NCBI GenBank assembly: GCA_017631855.1
Contig: JAGBSP010000035.1
Span: 1 to 40,753 of the forward strand
Length of the DNA: 40,753 nucleotides
Source: Clostridia bacterium
Lineage (GTDB): Bacteria; Bacillota; Clostridia; Oscillospirales; CAG-272
Direction of reading: 5' to 3'
Position numbers and translations under genes: made by a program. Below, one piece after another: positions 34,425-40,753 of the stretch (within the stretch, counting starts at the first letter, position 1; every line of letters begins with the position of its first letter). The notes under the pieces are model-generated. The model saw nothing but the letters and a program-made list of their open reading frames with translations, did no database searches and was not told where the DNA came from.

Positions 34425-34453
34425 ATTATATCACAAGTCCTCTTTTTTTGCAA
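34425..34453 (-). promoter_or_regulatory. Promoter of the maf-mreBCD-mrdA operon
   Basis: On the minus strand, TTGCAA (34448-34453), 17-base spacer, TATAAT (34425-34430). The region 34365-34658 (294 bases) holds only this promoter and the divergent ileS promoter; no T-box or other leader structure is visible. Confidence 0.6.
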
Positions 34454-34553
34454 GATTTATTGCGATTATTTTGCGGCTTTTTCCCAAAAAATCCTCTTCT
34501 CCGAGCTCTTTTCTTTCCTATGATTAAAAATCCGCAAAAGATTGCAAAAACGA

Positions 34554-34582
34554 TTGACATTTTCGATGCAATGTGTTATACT
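34554..34582 (+). promoter_or_regulatory. Sigma-A promoter of ileS
   Basis: TTGACA (34554-34559), 17-base spacer, TATACT (34577-34582) with an extended TG one base upstream of the -10 box. Predicted leader is about 70 bases, too short for a T-box. Confidence 0.8.
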
Positions 34583-34658
34583 GTCTATGTATGTAAATTA
34601 AAAGAATTTTCTTTTTTACGAAAGACACGGAAAGACACAAAAGAAAGGAACTCAACAA

Positions 34659-37600
34659 ATGCAGGAGAAATTCGATACGAAATATTCCTTTGTTGAAAAC
34701 GAAAAGGAAATCCTCAAGCTTTGGGAAGACAACGACTGCTTCAAGAAGCTGAAGGCAAAGAACGAAGGCGGTCCCAAGTACCGCTTCATCGACGGTCCGA
34801 TTACCGCAAACAACCCCATGGGTGTTCACCATACCTGGGGAAGAACGCTGAAGGACACTTATATCAAATATCACGCAATGAAGGGCTGTGATACGCACTA
34901 CCGCAACGGCTTTGACTCTCAGGGTCTGTGGGTCGAGGTTGAGGTAGAGAAGGAGCTTGGCTTCAAGACCAAGCACGACATCGAGGAATACGGTCTTGAT
35001 AAGTTCACCGAAAAGTGTATCGACCGTGTCAAGAAGTTCTCGGGCGTTATCACCGAGCAGTCCAAGCGCCTCGGTCAGTGGATGGATTGGGACAACTCCT
35101 ACTTCACCTACACCGATGAAAACATCGAGGGAATCTGGCTCTTCCTCAAGAAGTGTCACGAGGGCGGCTGGATCCGTCAGGTCTACAAGCCGATGCCCTG
35201 GTGCTCGCGCTGCGGAACCTCGCTCTCCGAGCACGAAATGACGGGATCCTACAAGGAGATCGAGCACGAAGCCGTCTTCTTCAAGCTTCCCATTCTCGGA
35301 ACGAACGACTACATTCTCGTTTGGACGACGACTCCTTGGACGCTTTCCGCGAACGTTGCACTTGCCGTCAACCCCGAGATGACCTACGTCCGTCTGCACG
35401 TGGCAGGCGAGGAGCACAATTACGTCACCTCGCTCAACTACTACAAGCAGAAGTTTGAGGGCAAGGACGGCGTCGAGCTGCTCGCTACGATGAGCGGTAA
35501 GGACCTCGAGGGTATGACCTATGAAACCTGCTTCCCCGAGATGGACGAGCAGAAGTTCGAGCACAAGATCGTCCTTTGGGACGAGGTTGCCGACGATGAG
35601 GGATGCGGCGTGGTTCATATCGCGCCCGGATGCGGTGCCGAGGACTTTGCGCTGGGCGAGTCGATCGGTCTGCCCAAGATCATTCCCGTGGACGAATACG
35701 GTATCTTCTACGACGGCTTCAGCTTCCTCTCGAAGCTCGACGCGCAGGAGTGCCGCGAACTCGTATTCGAGGAACTCAAAAAGAGAGGTAAGCTCTTCTA
35801 CACGCACAAATATAAGCACAGCTATCCCGTTTGCTGGAGATGTAAGAAGGAAATCATCTTCCGTCTCGGCAAGGAGTGGGCAATCGCTGTTGACGAGCTC
35901 CGTCCGCGCCTGATTGCAAACGCAAAGAAGGTTCGTTGGGAGCCCGCATATCAGGGCAAGAGAATGCTCGACTGGCTCGAGAATATGTCCGACTGGAATA
36001 TCTCGCGTAAGCGCTTCTACGGTCTGCCCCTGCCCTTCTATCTCTGTCCCGATTGCGGCGAGCTGACGGTTGTCGGCTCGAAGGACGAGCTCTATGAGCT
36101 TGCTGTGGACAAGTCGAAGGTCAACGCTATTCCTCATCTCCATCGTCCGTGGATCGACGAGGTCAAGATCGCTTGTCCCAAGTGTTCGAAGCCTGTCGAG
36201 AGAGTAACACAGGTCGGTGACGTTTGGCTTGACGCAGGTATCGTTCCCTTCTCGACGATGAAGTATCTGACCGACAAGGAATACTGGAAGGAATACTTCC
36301 CCGCAGAGCACGTGCTTGAAATGAAGGAGCAGATCCGTCTGTGGTTCTACTCGATGCTCTTTATGTCGACCGTTCTCGTCGACGAGCCGCCGTACGAGCG
36401 CGTCAGCACGCACGGTATGGTTGTTTCGGAGGACGGAAGCCGCTTCTCCAAGACCGGCTTTATGATCCGCTTTGACGAAGCCGCCGACATCATCGGCGCC
36501 GATGCTTCGCGCTATATCTTCGCTTCCTCCTCGACCTCGAACGACGTTCGCTTCGGCTTCAACCTCGGCGACGAGGCAAAGAGAAAGCTGCTTGCCTTCT
36601 GGAACCTCGAGACCTTCTTCTCGACCTACGCCGATATCGACGACGTGAAGGTCGACCTCTCGAAGCTCGACGTCTCGAAGCTCTGCCCCATCGACCGTTG
36701 GCTCGTGATCCGCACCAACCAGTTCATCAAGGATGCAAACGAGTATATGAGCGACTACAACACCCGTGAGGTGGTCGGCCGCTTTGAATCCTTTGTCAAC
36801 GACATTTCCAACTTCTATATCCGTGTCAACCGCGCTCGTTTCTGGGCAGGTGCCGACTCCGAGGATAAGCAGAACGCATACGCCGTGCTCTTCTACGCGA
36901 TCAAGACCATCGCGCAGGCAATGGCGCCCATTGTTCCCTTCATCACCGAAACGACCTGGCAGAGATTTGTTAAGAGATATTCGGACGAGGATGCGGTATC
37001 GATCTTCCTGACCGATTACCCGACCGTATCTCCCGCATTTGACATCACCGATGACGCGATCCTCTCGGACGTTGAGCGCGCAAGAGAGATCATCTCGCTT
37101 GGTCTGAAGCTCCGTAACGAGAAGCAAATCAAGATCCGTCAGCCGCTTCCCGCCATCTACGTGGCAAAGAACGACGCAAACCACAGCGCGATCGCAACCT
37201 TCGGTTCGGTCATCCGCAGTGAGATGAACGTTCTTGAGATCGTAGAGATCGAGGATACCTCGGCACTCGAATCCAACTTCCTGACCGTCAACTTCAAGGT
37301 GGCAGGCCGCGTACTGAAGAACCGCGCCAACGACGTCAAGGCGTACCTCGCAGGGCTCGACGCAGATGCTCAGCAGGCACTCTCCGACAAGGTGAAGGCA
37401 GGCGAGGCAATCGACGCGCTCGATCTGACCGCCATTGAGGCAGACGTCTTTACCGTCAACTCTCAGCCCAAGGCAAACGTTGCGATCTACAAGAACGGCG
37501 ACGATTTCATCGCGCTCGACACGACGATTTCCGAGGAACTGCAGAGAGCGGGACTTCTGCGTGACGTTATTCGTCAGTGTCAGGTATTCCGTAAGATGGC

Positions 37601-37796
37601 AGGCTTTGACGTCAGCGACAGAATCTACATCGCATTCGCGACCGATTCCGAGCTGATCGCAAGCATTATTGAGGAAAAGAAGGATCAGCTCTCGCGCGAC
37701 CTTCTCGCTTCCTTTGAAGCTCCCACCGCCCCCGAATACACGGGTACGATCGAGCTCGACGGTGCAACCGTGACGGTTACACTGCAAAGACAGTAA
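34659..37796 (+). CDS. ileS: Isoleucyl-tRNA synthetase with GVHH active-site motif
   Basis: A 1045-residue class I synthetase with IleRS layout: catalytic domain, large editing domain with TTPWTLSANVALAVNPE (about 228-244), second half of the catalytic domain, helical anticodon-binding domain and C-terminal extension with zinc-like pairs earlier on (CSRC, CWRC, CPDC, CPKC). The usual HxGH signature is replaced by GVHH at residues 55-58 (NNPMGVHHTWGR). The KMSKS region reads RFSKTG at 595-600. Length and N-terminus suggest the IleRS2 type. GVHH variants of IleRS2 are reported to be highly resistant to mupirocin. AAAGGA lies nine bases before the ATG. No second ileS is in the window. Confidence 0.93.
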   Translation: MQEKFDTKYSFVENEKEILKLWEDNDCFKKLKAKNEGGPKYRFIDGPITANNPMGVHHTWGRTLKDTYIKYHAMKGCDTHYRNGFDSQGLWVEVEVEKELGFKTKHDIEEYGLDKFTEKCIDRVKKFSGVITEQSKRLGQWMDWDNSYFTYTDENIEGIWLFLKKCHEGGWIRQVYKPMPWCSRCGTSLSEHEMTGSYKEIEHEAVFFKLPILGTNDYILVWTTTPWTLSANVALAVNPEMTYVRLHVAGEEHNYVTSLNYYKQKFEGKDGVELLATMSGKDLEGMTYETCFPEMDEQKFEHKIVLWDEVADDEGCGVVHIAPGCGAEDFALGESIGLPKIIPVDEYGIFYDGFSFLSKLDAQECRELVFEELKKRGKLFYTHKYKHSYPVCWRCKKEIIFRLGKEWAIAVDELRPRLIANAKKVRWEPAYQGKRMLDWLENMSDWNISRKRFYGLPLPFYLCPDCGELTVVGSKDELYELAVDKSKVNAIPHLHRPWIDEVKIACPKCSKPVERVTQVGDVWLDAGIVPFSTMKYLTDKEYWKEYFPAEHVLEMKEQIRLWFYSMLFMSTVLVDEPPYERVSTHGMVVSEDGSRFSKTGFMIRFDEAADIIGADASRYIFASSSTSNDVRFGFNLGDEAKRKLLAFWNLETFFSTYADIDDVKVDLSKLDVSKLCPIDRWLVIRTNQFIKDANEYMSDYNTREVVGRFESFVNDISNFYIRVNRARFWAGADSEDKQNAYAVLFYAIKTIAQAMAPIVPFITETTWQRFVKRYSDEDAVSIFLTDYPTVSPAFDITDDAILSDVERAREIISLGLKLRNEKQIKIRQPLPAIYVAKNDANHSAIATFGSVIRSEMNVLEIVEIEDTSALESNFLTVNFKVAGRVLKNRANDVKAYLAGLDADAQQALSDKVKAGEAIDALDLTAIEADVFTVNSQPKANVAIYKNGDDFIALDTTISEELQRAGLLRDVIRQCQVFRKMAGFDVSDRIYIAFATDSELIASIIEEKKDQLSRDLLASFEAPTAPEYTGTIELDGATVTVTLQRQ

Positions 37797-37810
37797 ATGG
37801 AACATCAAAA

Positions 37811-37840
37811 GGCTGTTGCAATTTTGCAACAGCCTTTTTT
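37811..37840. terminator. Intrinsic terminator after ileS
   Basis: Arms GGCTGTTGCAA and its complement (37811-37834) followed by T6. The A-rich left flank lets it also serve the converging AraC gene. Confidence 0.9.
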
Positions 37841-37843
37841 CAC

Positions 37844-38638
37844 TTAAAAATCCTTCGGCTTCTTCCCTGTAACGGCAGAAAACGCGCGGTAAAATCCCGA
37901 GGTGCTGCCAAAACCACTTTCGAATGCCGCGTCGATTGGTCTTTTTCCGTTTCGAATCAGCGCGACGGCGCGCTCCACGCGGCAACGAACAATATATTCT
38001 TGTAACGTAACACCCGTATATTCCTTAAAAATGCGAGAAAGATGCGACGGACTGATATACAGTGCCGCCGCAACGCGCTCTCTCGAAAGATCTTCCCCAA
38101 GATTTTCGTGTAAATACGCAAGTGCTTCGCATACCGTTCGATACTGTGCCCGTCCCGTAACGGAAGAGTTCTTTCTTTCCAATCCGAGCAAACGAGCGGC
38201 GGTAATCGCCATAGAAGTAATTCGATTGGCGATCCATTCGTTTTTCCACGGAAGATCCTCCGACATCTCTGTTCGGATCGAAGCAAAGTCCTCAAGGATC
38301 TTCGTGTGATATTCATGATTTTTCGGCAACAAAGAGCACTTCTCGGTCTCAAAAAAGAGTGCTACACATTCCTCGGCGGGATAGACCGTAATCGGCAAAA
38401 AGATCACCTGCTCCATCACGAGGGGTTCCGAGGAGGTCACCTCTTGGATATACCTTTGATCCTTTCGCGAAAAGATCAGAACGTCGTCCTTTTCTACCGA
38501 AAAGATCTCCCCGTTGATATTCCAACAACACGTGCCGGACAACACGTGAACAAATTTCAGCTCATCAAAGCTCATCGGCATCTCACGATGTCCCGATTCC
38601 TTTTTTGTCACCCGATATTGAAAAGGAAAAGCTTCCAT
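37844..38638 (-). CDS. AraC-family transcriptional regulator
   Basis: A 264-residue regulator with an N-terminal cupin-like sensing half (FVHVLSGTCCWNINGE near residue 30) and a C-terminal pair of helix-turn-helix motifs: LSRERVAAALYISPSHLSRI near 180 and IDAAFESGFGSTSGFYRAF near 232-250, the latter being the AraC signature. Such proteins sense a small molecule, often a sugar, and control a neighbour. The divergent FAD oxidoreductase gene is the likely target. The ATG at 38638 has AGAGG nine bases upstream; a TTG at 38647 is less likely. Confidence 0.9.
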   Translation of the reverse strand: MEAFPFQYRVTKKESGHREMPMSFDELKFVHVLSGTCCWNINGEIFSVEKDDVLIFSRKDQRYIQEVTSSEPLVMEQVIFLPITVYPAEECVALFFETEKCSLLPKNHEYHTKILEDFASIRTEMSEDLPWKNEWIANRITSMAITAARLLGLERKNSSVTGRAQYRTVCEALAYLHENLGEDLSRERVAAALYISPSHLSRIFKEYTGVTLQEYIVRCRVERAVALIRNGKRPIDAAFESGFGSTSGFYRAFSAVTGKKPKDF

Positions 38639-38669
38639 ATGCCCCAACCTCTTTCACTCATTTTCCTAT

Positions 38670-38698
38670 ATTGTAGCACAATTGTGGAATTTTTGCAA
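38670..38698 (-). promoter_or_regulatory. Promoter of the AraC gene
   Basis: On the minus strand, TTGCAA (38693-38698), 17-base spacer, TACAAT (38670-38675). The -35 box lies within the first TTTTGCAA repeat, which would allow self-control. Confidence 0.6.
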
Positions 38699-38736
38699 CT
38701 CTTTTGCAAGAAATTCTGCCGTGGAAACGCTATAAT
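38678..38736 (+). promoter_or_regulatory. Control region of the FAD oxidoreductase gene
   Basis: A consensus -10 box TATAAT (38731-38736) has no matching -35 box at 17 bases, as expected for an activator-dependent promoter. Upstream are direct repeats TTTTGCAA (38691-38698 and 38702-38709) with starts 11 bases apart, and a palindrome CACAATTGTG (38678-38687). These are candidate AraC-protein sites. Confidence 0.5.
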
Positions 38737-38764
38737 AAAAGTATCAAATAAAAGGAGAACGAGT

Positions 38765-40642
38765 ATGAAACGAATTTCTGAACGCTACCGCGAACTTTCG
38801 TACGACGTCATCGTCGTCGGCGGCGGTATGGCGGGCATCTGCGCCGCCATTTCCTCTGCGAGAAACGGTGCCAAGACCGCCCTCATCCACGCGCGCTCGG
38901 TGCTTGGCGGCAACACCTCCAGCGAGATCCGCATTCATATTTCGGGTGCCGATCAGGGACTCAAGCAGCCCGACTATGCCGAAGGCGGGCTCGTTTACGA
39001 GCTGATGCTCGAAAACAAAAAGCAAAACGAGCATTTTTGCTATTCGATCTGGGACGCGGTCTTGCACGACGCCGTCAAAAAAGAAAAAAATCTGACGCTC
39101 TATTACGACACCGTGATGTACGACGTCGAGACCGAGCAAGACGAGATCGTAAGCATTCTCTGCGTGCAAAGCACGACCGAGATGCGTTACCGTTTTTCCG
39201 CACCGCTTTTCGTTGACAGCACGGGAAACGGAACGCTTGGCTACTACGCAGGTGCCGAATGGCGTATGGGAAGCGAAGCAAAATCCGAATTCGGGGAGAT
39301 CGACGCACCCGACAAGCCCAACAACTACCGTATGGGCAACACGATCCTGCTCAAAGCCAAAAATATGGGGCATCCCGTCCCCTTTACTCCGCCAAGCTTT
39401 GCAAAAAAGCTGAGTGAGCGTCAGCTTGCCAAACGAATTCACTGCGCGCAGATGCGCCACACCATTGATTGCAGTGAGAGCCCCGACCCCGAGGAATACC
39501 GCCGCATCTCGATGTGCTCAAGTGCCGCGATCGATTACGGTTATTGGTGGCTCGAGCTGATGGGAGACGGAGACGATATCATCCCCGAATATGAAAGCAT
39601 CCGCGACGATCTGCTCGCCTACTGCTACGGGCTCTGGGATCATATCAAGAACGGGGACGAGGGCATTCACGAGCACGGCGCGGAACATTATGCGCTCGAA
39701 TGGGTAGGCGCGCTCCCCGGCATGAGAGAGAGCCGACGCCTGATGGGAGATTATATTCTCACCGAAACCGATATTCTGGAGCACCGACAGTTTGAGGATG
39801 CGGTTGCTTACGGTGGTTGGTGTATCGACGTTCACTCTCCGAGGGGACTTTTGGATTTTGAAATTCTTCCCTCCGATTGCTATTTCTTTGAAGGTGTCTA
39901 TACCATTCCCTACCGCTCCTACTATTCCAAAAACGTCAAAAATCTCTTCATGGCAGGCAGGGATATTTCCACCACCCGTCTCGGACTTGGCAGCACCCGC
40001 ATTACGGGCTGTTGCGCGATCGGCGGAGAGGCTGTGGGAATTGCCGCCGCGCTCTGCGTCAAATACGGATGTACGCCAAGAGAATTGGGTTCGGCTCATA
40101 TCTCGGAGCTTCAGCAAAAAATTCTCAAAGCCGACGGCTATCTTCCCAACATCAAGAACGAAGATCCTTTGGACCTCGCAAGAAATGCCGAATTTTTTGC
40201 CACCTCGCACCGCGAGGGATGCGAGCCCTCGCTCGTCACCAACGGAATTTCGCGTAAGCTTGGAGACCGCTTCAACGGCTGGTGCTCCCGAGGCATTTCC
40301 GAGGACGGTGAAGCGCTCACAATGAAGCTCACTTCCCCCAAGGAGCTCACCGAGCTTCGCCTGACCTTCCACTCGGATTTCCGTTACCCCATTCGCGTCA
40401 CGATGGCGCCCAACCGCCAAAAGCAACAAAGAGCGGGCGTTCCTGCCGAGCTCATCAAGGACTACACCGTGACCCTTTTGCATCGCGGTAAGGTCGTTCG
40501 CGAGATCACCGTCCAAGGAAATTATCAGCGGCTGAACGTACTGAATTTTCCCGCCACCGAATGTGACGAAGCAAAGATCACCGTGCACGCCACCAACGGC
40601 GCTCCCGACGCCGTCATCTTCGAGGTTCGGGCATACGAATAA
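38765..40642 (+). CDS. FAD-dependent oxidoreductase with C-terminal beta-rich domain
   Basis: A 625-residue protein. The N-terminus has a Rossmann FAD site (DVIVVGGGMAGICAA, glycines 19, 21 and 24), followed by ARSVLGGNTSSEI and later FMAGRDISTTRLGLGSTRITG, the pattern of the FAD_oxidored (pfam12831-type) family. Residues from about 470 to the end form a beta-rich, discoidin-like module (MKLTSPKELTELRLTFHSDF). There is no signal peptide, so it is cytoplasmic. Substrate unknown; relatives often sit in carbohydrate catabolic clusters. AAGGAG precedes the ATG at 38765; a longer upstream frame crosses the AraC gene and the promoter. Confidence 0.88.
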   Translation: MKRISERYRELSYDVIVVGGGMAGICAAISSARNGAKTALIHARSVLGGNTSSEIRIHISGADQGLKQPDYAEGGLVYELMLENKKQNEHFCYSIWDAVLHDAVKKEKNLTLYYDTVMYDVETEQDEIVSILCVQSTTEMRYRFSAPLFVDSTGNGTLGYYAGAEWRMGSEAKSEFGEIDAPDKPNNYRMGNTILLKAKNMGHPVPFTPPSFAKKLSERQLAKRIHCAQMRHTIDCSESPDPEEYRRISMCSSAAIDYGYWWLELMGDGDDIIPEYESIRDDLLAYCYGLWDHIKNGDEGIHEHGAEHYALEWVGALPGMRESRRLMGDYILTETDILEHRQFEDAVAYGGWCIDVHSPRGLLDFEILPSDCYFFEGVYTIPYRSYYSKNVKNLFMAGRDISTTRLGLGSTRITGCCAIGGEAVGIAAALCVKYGCTPRELGSAHISELQQKILKADGYLPNIKNEDPLDLARNAEFFATSHREGCEPSLVTNGISRKLGDRFNGWCSRGISEDGEALTMKLTSPKELTELRLTFHSDFRYPIRVTMAPNRQKQQRAGVPAELIKDYTVTLLHRGKVVREITVQGNYQRLNVLNFPATECDEAKITVHATNGAPDAVIFEVRAYE

Positions 40643-40644
40643 AC

Positions 40645-40670
40645 ATCCCCCCGTATAACGGGGGGTATTT
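40645..40670 (+). terminator. Intrinsic terminator of the FAD oxidoreductase gene
   Basis: GC-only 7-base stem (CCCCCCG, 40647-40653, and CGGGGGG, 40659-40665) followed by TATTT. The T tract is short. Confidence 0.7.
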
Positions 40671-40753
40671 CAGTTTCGGGCATAGCCCTAATACTACTGG
40701 CTACGCACAAGTGCGCGTTAGATTGGCCTGCCAGCCATGCAATTGTTACTTAC
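40671..40753. other. Unexplained structured non-coding end of the window
   Basis: No reading frame of note. Several small inverted repeats follow one another: GGGCATAGCCC (40678-40688), GCAC-AA-GTGC and TGGC-CTGCCA. They could be part of a structured RNA, an interspersed repeat or the end of a mobile element that continues beyond the window. Confidence 0.3.

Noticed and set aside
34583..34658. T-box or other riboswitch before ileS
   Set aside because: The leader is only about 70 bases after a well-placed promoter and has neither a terminator hairpin nor T-box sequence.
34524..37985. Open frame of 1153 codons antisense to ileS
   Set aside because: It covers ileS in mirror image, has no ribosome binding site or family motifs, and arises from codon bias of the sense gene. 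The long antisense frames at 9983-12421, 14135-16309, 17402-19009 and 26084-28216 are rejected for the same reason.
40700..40753. Integron attC-like site (GTTAGAT matches GTTRRRY)
   Set aside because: No complementary RYYYAAC partner at suitable distance and no integron cassette context.

Overview
The window looks like chromosomal DNA of an anaerobic, gut-type Bacillota (Clostridia). The evidence is strong AGGAG-type ribosome binding sites, about ten near-consensus sigma-A promoters (TTGACA-like, exactly 17 bp, TATAAT-like), a maf-mreBCD-PBP2 cell-shape operon, a type III glutamine synthetase, a class I lysyl-tRNA synthetase and a lipoprotein with InlB/BspA-type repeats. No order or genus can be fixed from this alone. 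No phage, transposase, CRISPR array, rRNA or tRNA is visible.

Layout. 1-1447 (+): 3' end of class I LysRS with a fused tRNA-binding domain, then a sugar-phosphate isomerase-like TIM barrel. 1487-5231 (-): an operon of MoxR ATPase, DUF58 protein, small membrane protein and XRE regulator. 5404-7741 (-): flavin reductase-like protein, proA, YfcE-like phosphodiesterase. 7953-8987 (+): DAHP synthase, convergent with a hemolysin III/PAQR membrane protein (9020-9706, -). 9842-17098 (-): two large paralogous secreted endonuclease/exonuclease/phosphatase (EEP) proteins; the first is followed in the same frame, after one TAG codon, by a CE2-like SGNH esterase. 17393-20935 (+): MacB-type ABC transporter fusion and a zinc-ribbon membrane protein. 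21077-23731 (+): Ca2+ P-type ATPase. 23868-25955 (+): LRR lipoprotein and DUF1385 protein. 26006-28099 (-): glutamine synthetase III. 28157-34364 (-): maf, mreB, mreC, mreD, CPBP protease, PBP2. 34659-37796 (+): isoleucyl-tRNA synthetase. 37844-40642: an AraC regulator divergent from an FAD-dependent oxidoreductase. The last ~80 bases are non-coding.

Most of the window is housekeeping: translation, proline and aromatic synthesis, nitrogen assimilation, wall elongation. The accessory part is 9.8-17.2 kb. There two secreted EEP proteins share domain order and promoter architecture, with spacing conserved to the base, and a signal-less esterase lies behind an amber codon. Only two genes here end in TAG, and in both the TAG is either followed at once by TAA or by a further domain in frame, so amber readthrough is worth testing. 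The isoleucyl-tRNA synthetase carries the rearranged GVHH active-site motif in place of HxGH, a variant linked to mupirocin hyper-resistance.
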